64,000 nt of DNA from Oscillibacter valericigenes Sjm18-20 (GCA_000283575.1 AP012044.1:4340001-4404000); one strand, 5' to 3'; shown: positions 25,042 through 35,170, counted from the first letter of the stretch. The notes: generated from the sequence alone by a model not told the origin. Numbers and translations are program-made.

Positions 25042-26766
25042 ATGCCCAAGCAGCCGGTAAGTCTGGAAAAGCTGACCCGGTTCGAATCGAATGAACTCAC
25101 GGAAAATGGTCTACTGGAAGTCATCGTGAAATACAACGGAGATCTCCGGAGTATCAGTACACAGTTAGGTGCAGATGTTGAGCTGTTAAGCCCCGATTAC
25201 GCCATCGTTACAATCGGTATCGACCGGCTGTCGGAGCTTTATACATTTCCGCAGATTGAGTACATCGAACTGCCTAAAACGCTTACGTTCATGCTGCGGG
25301 ACAGCCTTGAAAGCGCCTGTATTCCGTCCGTCCAGCGCTTTGGAGGACTCGGGCTGACCGGCAGAGGCGTGATTGTCGGAATTATCGACTCCGGAATCGA
25401 CTATACGCATCCCGATTTTCAAAATTCGAACGGCACCACCCGGATTCTGTATCTCTGGGACCAGACCGCCGACGGTCCTCCGCCGCAGGGCTTCCGAAAC
25501 GGTACGGAATATACGCAGGCCCAGATCAACGAGGCCCTGCTGAGCCTGAATCCAATGGCTGTCGTACCGGCGGGCGATACCGCCGGGCATGGAACGGCCG
25601 TCGCGGGAATCGCCGCCGGAAACGGCGCCTCCAGCGACGGAACGGAAAAGGGCGTCGCGCCGGAGGCGAGCCTGATCGTCGTCAAACTCGGACATTTCGG
25701 AAACGAGTCGTTCGCCCGGACCACGGAGATTATGCGCGCCGTTAAATATCTGTCCGACAAGGCAATTGAACTGAATATGCCCCTGAGCATCAATCTCAGC
25801 TATGGGACCAACAACGGCTCCCACACTGGCGACTCCCTTTTCGAGCGCTATCTGAACAGTATGTGTGAGCGCTGGAAGACCGTTATGGCGGTTGCCACCG
25901 GAAACGAGGGCTCCGCTGCCCACCATTATTATGAAAAATTAACACAGAAAGAAACCTCAACTATCGAATTTACAGTCTCCGGTAACCCGAGAAGATTTTA
26001 TATGACGTTGTGGAAAAATTTTGCGGATACCATCACCTTCGAGCTGATCGGACCCAACGGCAGGTCCACGGGAGCCATTCAGCCGCTGCAAAGTATTACA
26101 AGAGCATCACTGGGCGGTACGGATGTCTCGGTCATCTACGCGCAGCCCAATCACTACACGGTACAGCAGGAGGTCTATTTTTACTTTTCCACTCAGGGTA
26201 CCGGCATCCTTCCCGGCGTCTGGAAGCTGATCGCGCGGGGCGAGCAGATTGTAGACGGCGAGTTCAATATCTGGCTCCCCACCGTGGAAGACGTGACGCA
26301 GAACACGTCCTTTCTGCGCGCCGACATCAATCTGACCATGACCCTGCCCTCCACCGCGCAGAACGTCGTCTCCGTGGGCGGTTACAACTCGATGCTCGGT
26401 ATCGCGACCGTGTTTTCGGGCAGAGGGCCCGCCAGCGGCTGTCTTCCGGTCAAACCCGATCTGGTCGCCCCCAGCGTCAGCATTCTGACAACAAGGGCCG
26501 GGGGCGGATATGACGCGTACACCGGCACCAGCATGGCGTCCCCCTTTGTCGCCGGAGCAGCCGCGCTGATGATGGAGTGGGGAATTGTCCGGGGAAACGA
26601 CCCGTTTTTGTACGGCCAGCGTGTCAAGGCTTTTTTACGCCGAGGTGCAAACCGGCGGCTCTCGGCCCAGTTTCCAAACAATCAATGGGGCTATGGAGCC
26701 CTGAGTCTCTGCGATACCATGAGCGAACTCGAGGAATACACAAGGACGGGGGGCGCTTTTTCGTGA
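25042..26766 (+). CDS. Csp-like subtilase 1 (S8 family, 574 residues)
   Basis: A subtilisin-like serine protease related to the Csp germination proteases of Clostridium. A prodomain-like N-terminus (1-105) is followed by the catalytic domain with Asp116 (IIDSGID), His183 (GHGTAVAG), the oxyanion Asn288 (ATGNEGS) and Ser497 (GTSMASP). Residues about 310-440 form the jelly-roll insertion typical of Csp proteins. No signal peptide is visible, as in Csp. The ATG follows GGGGAGGG. It is the most divergent of the four copies and overlaps the next gene by 4 bp. A role in processing a cortex lytic enzyme is possible; no sleC-like gene is in the window. Confidence 0.9.
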   Translation: MPKQPVSLEKLTRFESNELTENGLLEVIVKYNGDLRSISTQLGADVELLSPDYAIVTIGIDRLSELYTFPQIEYIELPKTLTFMLRDSLESACIPSVQRFGGLGLTGRGVIVGIIDSGIDYTHPDFQNSNGTTRILYLWDQTADGPPPQGFRNGTEYTQAQINEALLSLNPMAVVPAGDTAGHGTAVAGIAAGNGASSDGTEKGVAPEASLIVVKLGHFGNESFARTTEIMRAVKYLSDKAIELNMPLSINLSYGTNNGSHTGDSLFERYLNSMCERWKTVMAVATGNEGSAAHHYYEKLTQKETSTIEFTVSGNPRRFYMTLWKNFADTITFELIGPNGRSTGAIQPLQSITRASLGGTDVSVIYAQPNHYTVQQEVYFYFSTQGTGILPGVWKLIARGEQIVDGEFNIWLPTVEDVTQNTSFLRADINLTMTLPSTAQNVVSVGGYNSMLGIATVFSGRGPASGCLPVKPDLVAPSVSILTTRAGGGYDAYTGTSMASPFVAGAAALMMEWGIVRGNDPFLYGQRVKAFLRRGANRRLSAQFPNNQWGYGALSLCDTMSELEEYTRTGGAFS

Positions 26767-28469
26767 ACGGAACGGAGTCCGTCGAACAGATTATTTACTC
26801 CCCGGATACGGTGGATTTCGTTGTGAGACAAAACGCATTTGTCGACCAGCTTCTTGAAAACAACCCTTCTATTGTGACCACGCAGCTGCTGGCCGGAAGG
26901 TACATCATCTGCTATACGGATACAAAGACCTTTAACAGTCTGATTAATCAGTTCGGATCCAGCTTCATCAGCTACATTTCCCTTGTCCTGGGTCTGCTGG
27001 ATCGCGCAAACCTTGCGGCGGCCGGAGTTACGCAGGTCCACCAACAGCCGTATCTGGACCTGCGCGGGAAAGGCGTGCTGCTGGGTTTTGTCGACACGGG
27101 CATTGATTATACACAGCGTGCCTTCCGCTATGAAGACGGCTCCAGCAAGATCCAGTTTCTCTATGATCAGACAGTTGCCGGACCTCCGCCCGAGGGATTT
27201 TATCTGGGCACGGAATATACGAACGAGCAGATCAATGAGGCGCTGCGCTCGGAGGATCCCTATCAGATCGTCCCCCAGAAGGACGAAAGCGGGCACGGCA
27301 CCTTCCTGGCCTCCGTCGCCGCGGGAAACGACACCGGGAACTTTTTGGGAGCCGCACCGGACGCGGAACTGATCGTTGTGAAACTGCGGAAAGCCCGTCC
27401 CTTTTATCTCAACTGGTTTACCGTTCCGCCGGAACAGGAAAACGCGTACGAATCAACTTCCGTCATGGTCGGAGTGGAATATATCGTCAAGAAAGCCCGC
27501 CAGCTCAACCGCCCGGTGGTAATCTGCATTGGGCTTGGGACGACCTTCGGCGCACACGACGGTTTTTCAATCTTTGAGGAATATTTGAGCAACATCGCAA
27601 ATTTAAAGGGCGTATGCATCTGTACGGCAGCCGGGAACGAGAGTCAGGCACGGCACCATACTCAGGGTGTAATTGCGGAGAAAGGTGCGACACATAACAT
27701 CGATCTGAAGGTCGGGGAGAACGCGGGAAATATCGCCATAGGGATATGGAATACAATTTCAGATAAAATCTCCCTGTCCGTGCGGTCGCCGACAGGCGAG
27801 CTGGTCGGACGGGTCCCTTCCAAACCCGGAGCCACCAGCCGCTCCAACCTGATTTTGGAAAAGTCCGCCGTTCAGGTGGAGTACTACTTTCCCTATGAGA
27901 GCACGGGAAGCCAACTGTCCGTCGTAAACATCTACAACGCCACGCCCGGAATCTGGACGATTACCCTCTACGGAGACATTATTCTAAACGGTACGTTCCA
28001 CGCGTGGCTTCCGCTCACCGGCTTTGTCTCTCCAACGGTGGAATTTCTGTCGGCAACGCCCTATTACACCGTGACTTGTCCCTCCACAATGTTCGGGTCC
28101 ATCAACTGCGGCGCGTATGACAATACGACCGGCAGCCTGTTCTCCGACTCCTCGTGGGGTCCGACCCGTCTGGAGCGGATGGCGCCGGATCTGGTCGCTC
28201 CCGGAGTGCAGGTCGGCGGAATTTATCCCAGCGGGCCAGGAAACATGAGCGGAACCAGCGTGGCCTCCGCAATCACCGCAGGCGCCTGTGCACTTATGAT
28301 GCAATGGGGTGTTGTGGAAAAAAATGACGTGGCGCTGAGCACCTATCAGATCCGCGCCTATCTGATCCGCGGCTGTAACCGGAGCCCTACCATGATCTAT
28401 CCCAATACGCAGTGGGGATACGGCACTCTGAATCTGATCCAGACGTTCAATCTCATGCGGGAGCTGTGA
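26763..28469 (+). CDS. Csp-like subtilase 2 (568 residues)
   Basis: A second S8 protease of the Csp type. I start it at the GTG at 26763, which overlaps the previous stop (GTGA) and is preceded by a G-rich Shine-Dalgarno-like run; the frame is open further upstream but that part lies inside subtilase 1. The triad is Asp111 (FVDTGID), His178 (SGHGTF) and Ser499 (GTSVASA). It begins with a short prodomain (SPDTVDFVVRQNAFVDQLLE) that recurs in copies 3 and 4. It shares most conserved blocks with them (GTEYTNEQINEAL, IFEEYLS, NESQARHH), which shows origin by tandem duplication. Confidence 0.9.
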   Translation: MNGTESVEQIIYSPDTVDFVVRQNAFVDQLLENNPSIVTTQLLAGRYIICYTDTKTFNSLINQFGSSFISYISLVLGLLDRANLAAAGVTQVHQQPYLDLRGKGVLLGFVDTGIDYTQRAFRYEDGSSKIQFLYDQTVAGPPPEGFYLGTEYTNEQINEALRSEDPYQIVPQKDESGHGTFLASVAAGNDTGNFLGAAPDAELIVVKLRKARPFYLNWFTVPPEQENAYESTSVMVGVEYIVKKARQLNRPVVICIGLGTTFGAHDGFSIFEEYLSNIANLKGVCICTAAGNESQARHHTQGVIAEKGATHNIDLKVGENAGNIAIGIWNTISDKISLSVRSPTGELVGRVPSKPGATSRSNLILEKSAVQVEYYFPYESTGSQLSVVNIYNATPGIWTITLYGDIILNGTFHAWLPLTGFVSPTVEFLSATPYYTVTCPSTMFGSINCGAYDNTTGSLFSDSSWGPTRLERMAPDLVAPGVQVGGIYPSGPGNMSGTSVASAITAGACALMMQWGVVEKNDVALSTYQIRAYLIRGCNRSPTMIYPNTQWGYGTLNLIQTFNLMREL

Positions 28470-28507
28470 TCTGAGAGCAATTAACTTTTGACAAGGGGTA
28501 CTGCATT

Positions 28508-30214
28508 ATGGCGGACATTAAATCCATACAGGAATTTCTCGACTCGCCGGACACAGTGGGCTTTGTGGTGCGGGGCAGCGACGAGATTGACCAGCTGATT
28601 TCAGAAAATCCGGAAATCGTCGCGACCCAGACGCTGGCGGGAAGGTACGTCGTCTGCTATACGACCATTCAGGCCTACGCAAATATTCTCGACCAACTGG
28701 GGACCGGCTACCTCAGCTCCATGGCCGTCGTACTGGGTCCGCTGGGCCGGCCGGGCCTTGAAGAGGCGGGGATCCTCTCCATCCAGAAGCAGCCGTATCT
28801 GAACCTACGGGGGCGCGGTGTGCTGATCGGCTTTGTGGATACCGGTATTGACTATACAAAGCAGATCTTCCGCTACGAGGACGGGACCAGCAAGATCCGT
28901 TATCTCTATGACCAGTCCATTACCGGCGCGCCGCCCGAAGGGTTCTACATCGGCACCGAATACACCAATGAACAGATCAATCTGGCGCTAAAATCCGAAA
29001 ACCCCTTTGACGTCGTGCCATCCCGGGACATGGCGGGGCACGGCACTTTTCTTGCCTCCGTCGCGGCCGGACGGGAGGAGGACGATTTCATCGGGGCCGC
29101 GCCGGAGGCGGAACTAATTGTTGTGAAGCTGAAAAAGGCACGGCCCCGTAGCCTGCGGCTGTTCGCCGTACCTGCGGAGCAGGAGAATGCGTTTTCCTCC
29201 ATCGCCGTAATGATCGGGGTGGAATACATCCTCCAAAAAGCCCGGACGCTGAATCGTCCGGTAGTCATCTGCCTCGGGATCGGCACGAACTGGGGAAGCC
29301 ACGATGGTTTCAGCATTTTTGAGGAATACCTGAGCGGAATCTCCGCCCTGGTGGGCGTGTGCCTTTGTATCGCCGCCGGCAACGAAAGCCAGGCCCGGCA
29401 TCACATGAAAGGACTTATCCCGGCAAAGGGCGAATCCCAGAACATTGATGTGAAGGTCGGAGAGCATCCGGCGGATTTTTTTATCTCCATCTGGAATTCG
29501 CTGGCTGATAAACTGTCGGTCTCCATTACGTCGCCCACCGGTGAGTACATTGCCAGAATCCCGCCGAAAACCGGAAGCGTCCAGATGACAGACCTGATTC
29601 TGGAGCGCTCGAAGGTTCGCGTTGCCTGCTATTTTCCCCTGGAGGGCAGCGGCGGGCAGTTAACCACCGTTCGGGTTCTGGAGGCCACGCCGGGAATCTG
29701 GACTGTGACGATGCACGGCGACATCATTCTGGACGGTACCTTTAACGCGTGGCTCCCGCTGACCGGCTTTGTCTCCCCGAACGTGGAATTTCTCGCGGCG
29801 AATCCTTATTATACGGTAACCGTTCCCTCGACCACAACCGGCGCAATCAGCTGCGGAGCCTATGACAGCGAAAACGACAGCCTGTATCTCTACACCTCCT
29901 GGGGGCCAACACGGATCGAGGCAATGGCTCCGGACCTGGTCGCTCCCGGCGTAAACATTTCGGGAGTTTATCCCACGGGATACGGCTCCATGAACGGCAC
30001 CAGCGCGGCCGCGGCAATCACCGCGGGAGCCTGCGCACTGATGATGCAGTGGGGCATTTTGAAGGGTAACGATGTCTCCATCAGCACACATCAGATTCGC
30101 GCCTACCTGATCCGAGGCTGCAACCGCATGCAGACCATGTCCTATCCAAATCCACAGTGGGGCTATGGGATGTTGAATCTGCAGCAAACCTTTAATCTCA
30201 TGCGCGAAATATAG
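28508..30214 (+). CDS. Csp-like subtilase 3 (568 residues)
   Basis: Third tandem S8 protease. Asp111 (FVDTGID), His178 (AGHGTF) and Ser499 (GTSAAAA) are all present, at the same positions as in copy 2. The ATG at 28508 follows ACAAGGGGTACTGCATT, and the gap to copy 2 is 38 bp. The prodomain start reads SPDTVGFVVRGSDEIDQLIS. The jelly-roll insertion is conserved (TPGIWTVTMHGDIILDGTF). The Ser loop has Ala where most subtilases have Met-Ala-Ser, a change compatible with activity. Confidence 0.9.
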   Translation: MADIKSIQEFLDSPDTVGFVVRGSDEIDQLISENPEIVATQTLAGRYVVCYTTIQAYANILDQLGTGYLSSMAVVLGPLGRPGLEEAGILSIQKQPYLNLRGRGVLIGFVDTGIDYTKQIFRYEDGTSKIRYLYDQSITGAPPEGFYIGTEYTNEQINLALKSENPFDVVPSRDMAGHGTFLASVAAGREEDDFIGAAPEAELIVVKLKKARPRSLRLFAVPAEQENAFSSIAVMIGVEYILQKARTLNRPVVICLGIGTNWGSHDGFSIFEEYLSGISALVGVCLCIAAGNESQARHHMKGLIPAKGESQNIDVKVGEHPADFFISIWNSLADKLSVSITSPTGEYIARIPPKTGSVQMTDLILERSKVRVACYFPLEGSGGQLTTVRVLEATPGIWTVTMHGDIILDGTFNAWLPLTGFVSPNVEFLAANPYYTVTVPSTTTGAISCGAYDSENDSLYLYTSWGPTRIEAMAPDLVAPGVNISGVYPTGYGSMNGTSAAAAITAGACALMMQWGILKGNDVSISTHQIRAYLIRGCNRMQTMSYPNPQWGYGMLNLQQTFNLMREI

Positions 30215-30244
30215 GCATCTGCCACACGACAGGAGGCGTTACCC

Positions 30245-31951
30245 TTGAATGAGGAACAGCTGCAGGAATTTATCAATTCTCCGGATACGGTGGATTTTAT
30301 TGTTCGGGGAAGCGACGATCTGGACGTTTTTTTAAAGGAAAACCCGAACGTAATTGCGACGCAGACGCTGGCCGGACGGTATGTTGTCTGTTATGCAAAC
30401 GTGAACGACTTCGCCACAATCATCAACCGGCTGGGGACCAGCTATGTGAGTTCGCTGTCAATCGTATTGGGGCTTCTGGACCGGCCGGCACTGGAAACCT
30501 CCGGCATTATCGGAATCCAGCGGCAGCCCTATCTGGAGCTGCGGGGGCAGGGTGTCCTGGTCGGCATCGTCGACACGGGAATCGACTATACGCAGCAGGT
30601 GTTCCGCTATGAGGACGGTACCAGCAAAATTCGGGCGATTTACGACCAGTCGCTTCCCGGCACGCCGCCGCAGGGGTTTTTTATCGGCACCGAATATTCA
30701 AACGAGCAGATCAACGAGGCACTGCAATCTGAAGCCCCTTATGAAATCGTTCCGCAGCGGGACACCGACGGACACGGCACCTTCCTCGCCTCCGTGGCGG
30801 CGGGGCGCGAAACCGGTAGTTTCCTCGGGGCCGCGCCAGACGCCGAGTTGGTCGTGGTAAAGCTGAGAAAAGCGCGGCCGTTCTATCTGGATCTTTTCGC
30901 CGTGCCGGAAACGCAGGAAAACGCGTTCGGCTCCACCGCCGTCATGATCGGGGTGGAGTATATTCTCAAAAAAGCGCAGGAGTTAAATCGGCCCGTGGTC
31001 ATATGCCTTGGAATCGGCACGAACTCTGGGAGTCACGATGGGTTCAGTATTTTTGAGGAGTATCTGAGCGAAGTCTCCAATCTGGTGGGGGTGTGCCTTT
31101 GCATCGCGGCGGGAAATGAAAGCCAGGCGAGACATCATACACAGGGAAAAATTTCAGCCAGGGGCGAATCCCGGAATATTGACATCTCCGTCGAAAACGA
31201 ATCGTCGGTTGTTTACGCGGCGATCTGGAGCTCTATCTCCGATCGAATCTCCGTTTCCGTCCGCTCTCCGACCGGCGAACTGGCTGCCAGGCTCCCTCCA
31301 AAATCCGGAAATATTATTTTTACCAATTTTATTTTTGAACAGGCCGTCGTGCGGGTCGCCTATTACTACCCGCTCGAGGGAAGCGGCGGCCAGCTGACGA
31401 TCGTCCAGGTAAGGAATGCCACTCCGGGTATCTGGACCATCACCGTGTACGGCGACCTGGTTCTGGACGGCACCTTTCACGCCTGGCTCCCTCTCACCGG
31501 TTTAGCTTATCCCGGTGTGGAGTTTCTTGCGGCAAACCCAAATTACACGGTGACCGTTCCGTCCACAGCCGTGGGTGCAATCAGCTGCGGTGGGTACAAC
31601 ATTGCTGATAACAGCCTGTACCCCAACTCATCGTGGGGTCCCACACGGATTAATTTGATGGCGCCTGATCTGGTCGCTCCGGGCGTCAGCGTCGGCGGTA
31701 TTTTTCCGACGGGCTACGGTACCATGAGCGGCACCAGCGTAGCCGCAGCCGTCACGGCGGGTGCCTGCGCGCTGATGCTGCAATGGGGAATCGTACAGGG
31801 AAACGACACGGGGCTGAGCACCTATCAGATCCGCGCCTATCTGATCCGCGGATGCAGACGCAATCCGATGATGTCCTATCCGAATACACAGTGGGGCTAC
31901 GGCGCGCTGGACCTGGTTCAGACCTTCAATTTCATGCGGGAGACCAGATAG
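30245..31951 (+). CDS. Csp-like subtilase 4 (568 residues)
   Basis: Fourth tandem S8 protease. It starts at a TTG at 30245, with GGAGG about 10 nt upstream and no in-frame ATG nearby. Triad residues are Asp110 (IVDTGID), His177 (DGHGTF) and Ser498 (GTSVAAA). It is closest to copies 2 and 3 throughout. The gene ends at 31951 and is followed by a 17-bp imperfect stem (31994-32046) without a U tract. The four genes are closely spaced on one strand and are probably a single transcript. Confidence 0.9.
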   Translation: MNEEQLQEFINSPDTVDFIVRGSDDLDVFLKENPNVIATQTLAGRYVVCYANVNDFATIINRLGTSYVSSLSIVLGLLDRPALETSGIIGIQRQPYLELRGQGVLVGIVDTGIDYTQQVFRYEDGTSKIRAIYDQSLPGTPPQGFFIGTEYSNEQINEALQSEAPYEIVPQRDTDGHGTFLASVAAGRETGSFLGAAPDAELVVVKLRKARPFYLDLFAVPETQENAFGSTAVMIGVEYILKKAQELNRPVVICLGIGTNSGSHDGFSIFEEYLSEVSNLVGVCLCIAAGNESQARHHTQGKISARGESRNIDISVENESSVVYAAIWSSISDRISVSVRSPTGELAARLPPKSGNIIFTNFIFEQAVVRVAYYYPLEGSGGQLTIVQVRNATPGIWTITVYGDLVLDGTFHAWLPLTGLAYPGVEFLAANPNYTVTVPSTAVGAISCGGYNIADNSLYPNSSWGPTRINLMAPDLVAPGVSVGGIFPTGYGTMSGTSVAAAVTAGACALMLQWGIVQGNDTGLSTYQIRAYLIRGCRRNPMMSYPNTQWGYGALDLVQTFNFMRETR

Positions 31952-31993
31952 CGGGCAGCCGGACCACAAGAGCACTCTTTTTTCAATTGTACA

Positions 31994-32046
31994 GGCGCAC
32001 GGAATCGGGCTGGCATACGTTTTCTGATTGCCTGATTCCGTGTGTC
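31994..32046 (+). repeat. Long imperfect hairpin after the subtilase array
   Basis: GGCGCACGGAATCGGGC (31994-32010) can pair with 32030-32046 through 17 positions including several G-U pairs, around a 19-nt loop. The downstream sequence (TATGTTGTTTG) is a poor U tract, so it may be an mRNA-stabilising end or a weak terminator. The remaining ~180 bases to the noc start hold nothing else I recognise. Confidence 0.55.
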
Positions 32047-32231
32047 TATGTTGTTTGACTGGTAATTGGCAATTGAAGCCCTCTATGGCATAGATATTAG
32101 ATTTGCTTCCGTCCGCCCTTTTCCGGCCGGTTTTTTTCGCGTATCCCGTTTTTTATTTGGTTCGACGGAAAAGGTATCCTTTTTTGAGCGCTTGTCTGTA
32201 AAATATAGGAAATCATTAGGGGGGCGTATTT

Positions 32232-33092
32232 ATGGAATTGGAACAGCGGGTCCTGATGCTGCCCGTGGAGAGTGTCTTTCCCAATCCGGCTCAGCCGCGT
32301 CAGGTCTTTGACCCGGCGGCGCTGGAAGCACTGGCCGCCTCCATTCGCGAAAATGGAATCTTACAGCCCCTGACCGTGCGCCGCCGAGGGGAGGACCGGT
32401 GGGAGCTGGTGGCGGGCGAAAGGCGGCTCCGGGCGGCAAAGCTGGCGGGGCTTTCCAATGTTCCCTGCCTCGAATGGGACGCCAACGACGCCGGGGCGGC
32501 TCTTTTGGCTCTGGTAGAAAATTTGCAGCGGGAGGACCTGCACTATTTTGAGGAGGCAGAGGCCATCTCCGCCTTTTTGCAAAAAACCGGTATGACGCAG
32601 GAGGCGGCAGCAAGAAAGTTGGGCCTGTCCCCTTCCGCTCTGGCCAACAAGCTGCGGCTGCTGCGGCTGTCTCCGGAGTGCCGCCGGGTTTTGACGGAGA
32701 GTGGTATGACCGAGCGCCACGCCAGGGCGCTGCTGCGGCTTGACGGTGAGAATGAGCAGTTGGCCGCAGTGAAGCATGCATCTGCGGCCGGGCTGAACGT
32801 GGCCCAGACGGAGCAGTATGTCCAGCGGCGGGTGGAGTCTTTGCAACATACGCCGCCCAAAGGACGGCGGGCATACATCATCAAGGATGTGAGGCTGTTC
32901 CTTAACAGCGTGGAACACGGGCTGCAGCTCATCCAAAGCGCCGGGATTGACGCCAAAAGCCAGCGGGAGGAGACGGACGAGGCGATTATTCTCACTATCC
33001 GCATTCCCAGGGATATCCACGTAAAAGCGCCCTCATTGTTACAGGATTGTAACGTCATTCCTCCAAAAACGTGCTATACTGATGTCTGCTAA
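32232..33092 (+). CDS. noc: Noc-like ParB-family nucleoid occlusion protein
   Basis: A 286-residue ParB-family CTPase. The N-terminal CTP-binding domain has PNPAQPRQVFD, VAGERRLRAAKLAG (the GxRRxxA box) and ENLQREDLHYFEEA. The helix-turn-helix is TQEAAARKLGLSPSALANKL. Noc-type features are TERHARAL and LNVAQTEQYV, and the C-terminus has the clostridial Noc segment IIKDVRLFLNSVEHGLQLIQ. Noc coats chromosomal DNA and blocks septum formation over it. Noc and ParB are close paralogues; this copy is separated by 16.7 kb from parAB, which have their own ParB, so Noc is the better name. The ATG follows GGGGGG. Confidence 0.85.
   Translation: MELEQRVLMLPVESVFPNPAQPRQVFDPAALEALAASIRENGILQPLTVRRRGEDRWELVAGERRLRAAKLAGLSNVPCLEWDANDAGAALLALVENLQREDLHYFEEAEAISAFLQKTGMTQEAAARKLGLSPSALANKLRLLRLSPECRRVLTESGMTERHARALLRLDGENEQLAAVKHASAAGLNVAQTEQYVQRRVESLQHTPPKGRRAYIIKDVRLFLNSVEHGLQLIQSAGIDAKSQREETDEAIILTIRIPRDIHVKAPSLLQDCNVIPPKTCYTDVC
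33038..33053. promoter_or_regulatory. Inverted repeat near the vanW-like promoter
   Basis: GTTACA-GGAT-TGTAAC, a perfect 6-bp inverted repeat inside the 3' end of noc, 21 bases before a TATACT (33075-33080) that could be the -10 of the next gene. No good -35 is seen, which would fit an activator-dependent promoter. Confidence 0.35.
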
Positions 33093-33132
33093 GAGTTTTT
33101 CGTTCCAATTTGGGACGTGCAGGGAGGAATTC

Positions 33133-34965
33133 ATGGATACTGTGGTAGTGCAGGAGCAGCAAAAAAAGAATTCCAGACTACCCGTCGCTATTCCTTGCTT
33201 ACTGCTGGGCGTTCTGGCGGCGGGATATGCGGGGCTGTGCGCCTATGCTGCCAACAGCGGCGTCATCTGGAAAAATACGGAGGTACTGGGCCAGGATCTG
33301 AGCGGTCTGACCATTTCGCAGGCCGCCGGCAAGCTGGACAAGGCCCTTTCAAGCCTGAAAATCGGCGTCTATCTATACGATGCCGCTGCGAAGGAGGTCC
33401 CGGAACGAGCCTCTGCGCCGGACGCTTATGTTCCCCTGTCCGACCTTGGTGTCACGGCGGACACCTCGGCTCTGGCGCAAAACGCCTATCAGGAGAATGT
33501 GCAGGGCAGCTTTCTCACCCTAGGCTGGCGGTATCTGACTAGTTCCGGCGCCTCTTGCAACGCCGCGGACATGGTTTCCCTGGATACGGAGCAAACTCTT
33601 TCGGCATCTCAGACCACAGCGGACTCCCTCTCCTATCCCAGTCAGGACACCTCCTATGAGATGGAAGATTCCGCCCTGCTGGTCCATATGGCGAAAGACG
33701 GCCGGACCGTCGAGTCGGAAAAGCTGGCGCAGGAACTGGAGGAGGGCGGATGGGACCTCGATCTCTCCCTGGACGTACCCTATGCCACGGAGGTCGCCCA
33801 AACGATGACCGCCCAGCAAATTTACGATCAGGTGTCGGGCAGCATGAAAAACGCCGGATATGACGCCGCCACCCACAGCATTATCCCTGAACAGACCGGC
33901 GCGGATTTCGACGTGGTCCTGGCCCAATCCATGATGGACTCGGCCACTCCCGGCGATACATTGGAAATTCCGGCTACCATTGAATATCCCGCCGTGACGG
34001 CGGAGCAGTTAAGGCCCGTCCTGTTCCGGGATCAGCTGGGGTCCTACACCACCCACGTGGGCGGCAGCGCCGCCCGCATCAGCAACGTGAAGCTGGCCTC
34101 CACCTCCGTCAACGGAACGGTATTAAACAGCGGGGATATTTTTGACTACAATGAAGTGGTGGGTCAGCGGACCGCAGCCCGGGGCTATCAGGCCGCGCCG
34201 GCTTATGTGCAGGGCGAGACGGTGGACGAAATCGGCGGCGGCGTGTGCCAGCCGTCCTCCACGCTGTATCTCGCCACGCTGAAATCCAATCTGGAAATTG
34301 TGGAGCGGTACGCCCACCGCTATGTCCCCGCGTACATTCCCAAAGGCATGGACGCCACCGTCAGCTGGGGCGGCCCGAATTATCGTTTCCGCAACAATAC
34401 GGATTATCCTGTTAAAATTCAGGCAGTGTACTCCAAGGGCTACCTGACCATGACGCTGTACGGCACCAAGACCGACGACTTCACCGTGAAGATGACCAAC
34501 AAGGTTCTCTCCACTACGGAATACAAGACGGTTTATGAGGACGACCCAACCCTCCCCGCCGGTACAAATACTGTGAAGACCACTCCCTACACGGGCTATA
34601 AGGTAGAGACTTACCGTAGTCTCTATGACGGCAACGGAAATCTGGTCTCCAGCACCTTCGAGGCCAACAGTGACTACAAGGTCCGCAACAAGGTCATTTT
34701 AAAGGGACCCGCTCGTCCCAGCGTCCCCACCAGCGGAATTTCTGAAGATATTCCCTCTTCTGAGACCTCCAATCCGGAAACACCTGCCACCACACCGGAG
34801 ACTCCCTCCACGACCCCTGAAGGCGGTACAACGGCCGGCGGCGACACGGCAACGGATACCACCCCAGTGGTGCCGCAGGAAGAGGCGTCCATTCCCTCCG
34901 AAGAGGAAGGCAATCCCAGCGGCACTGATCCCGATGCGGTGATCTCCCCGCTTCCCACGGCATAA
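33133..34965 (+). CDS. VanW-family surface protein with G5-like domain
   Basis: A 610-residue membrane-anchored protein. A single N-terminal helix (about residues 15-38, RLPVAIPCLLLGVLAAGYAG) puts the rest outside the cell. Two peptidoglycan-binding-like segments precede the VanW domain (about 325-445; GDIFDYNEVVGQRTAARGYQ and GGGVCQPSSTLYLATLKSNL). A G5-like domain (about 450-540, TTEYKTVYEDDPTLPAGTN) and a Ser/Thr/Pro-rich tail with acidic residues follow. The start at 33133 follows GGGAGGAATTC. VanW's role is unknown; wall association is likely. A strong terminator follows. Confidence 0.88.
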   Translation: MDTVVVQEQQKKNSRLPVAIPCLLLGVLAAGYAGLCAYAANSGVIWKNTEVLGQDLSGLTISQAAGKLDKALSSLKIGVYLYDAAAKEVPERASAPDAYVPLSDLGVTADTSALAQNAYQENVQGSFLTLGWRYLTSSGASCNAADMVSLDTEQTLSASQTTADSLSYPSQDTSYEMEDSALLVHMAKDGRTVESEKLAQELEEGGWDLDLSLDVPYATEVAQTMTAQQIYDQVSGSMKNAGYDAATHSIIPEQTGADFDVVLAQSMMDSATPGDTLEIPATIEYPAVTAEQLRPVLFRDQLGSYTTHVGGSAARISNVKLASTSVNGTVLNSGDIFDYNEVVGQRTAARGYQAAPAYVQGETVDEIGGGVCQPSSTLYLATLKSNLEIVERYAHRYVPAYIPKGMDATVSWGGPNYRFRNNTDYPVKIQAVYSKGYLTMTLYGTKTDDFTVKMTNKVLSTTEYKTVYEDDPTLPAGTNTVKTTPYTGYKVETYRSLYDGNGNLVSSTFEANSDYKVRNKVILKGPARPSVPTSGISEDIPSSETSNPETPATTPETPSTTPEGGTTAGGDTATDTTPVVPQEEASIPSEEEGNPSGTDPDAVISPLPTA

Positions 34966-34984
34966 TTGATAACAGAAGGGACTG

Positions 34985-35032
34985 ATCCCCCATTCAAAAT
35001 ACAATACGTATTTTGAATGGGGGATTATTTTA
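34985..35032 (+). terminator. Terminator after the VanW-like gene
   Basis: An 18-bp perfect stem (ATCCCCCATTCAAAATAC at 34985-35002 with its complement at 35008-35025), 5-nt loop, then TATTTTATT. The minus-strand side is also flanked by AT-rich sequence. Confidence 0.92.
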
Positions 35033-35170
35033 TTCAATCTTTTCAATTGGCAGACTCACTGCGTTCGCGGCATTCGGTTGACGAGGCATATTCCCGCCGT
35101 ATCTTCTCAGAACTTTGCGGAAAAAAGTCCGCTGCTGTGTTTTCGACGACTTAGAAAGGCGAGATGTCTT

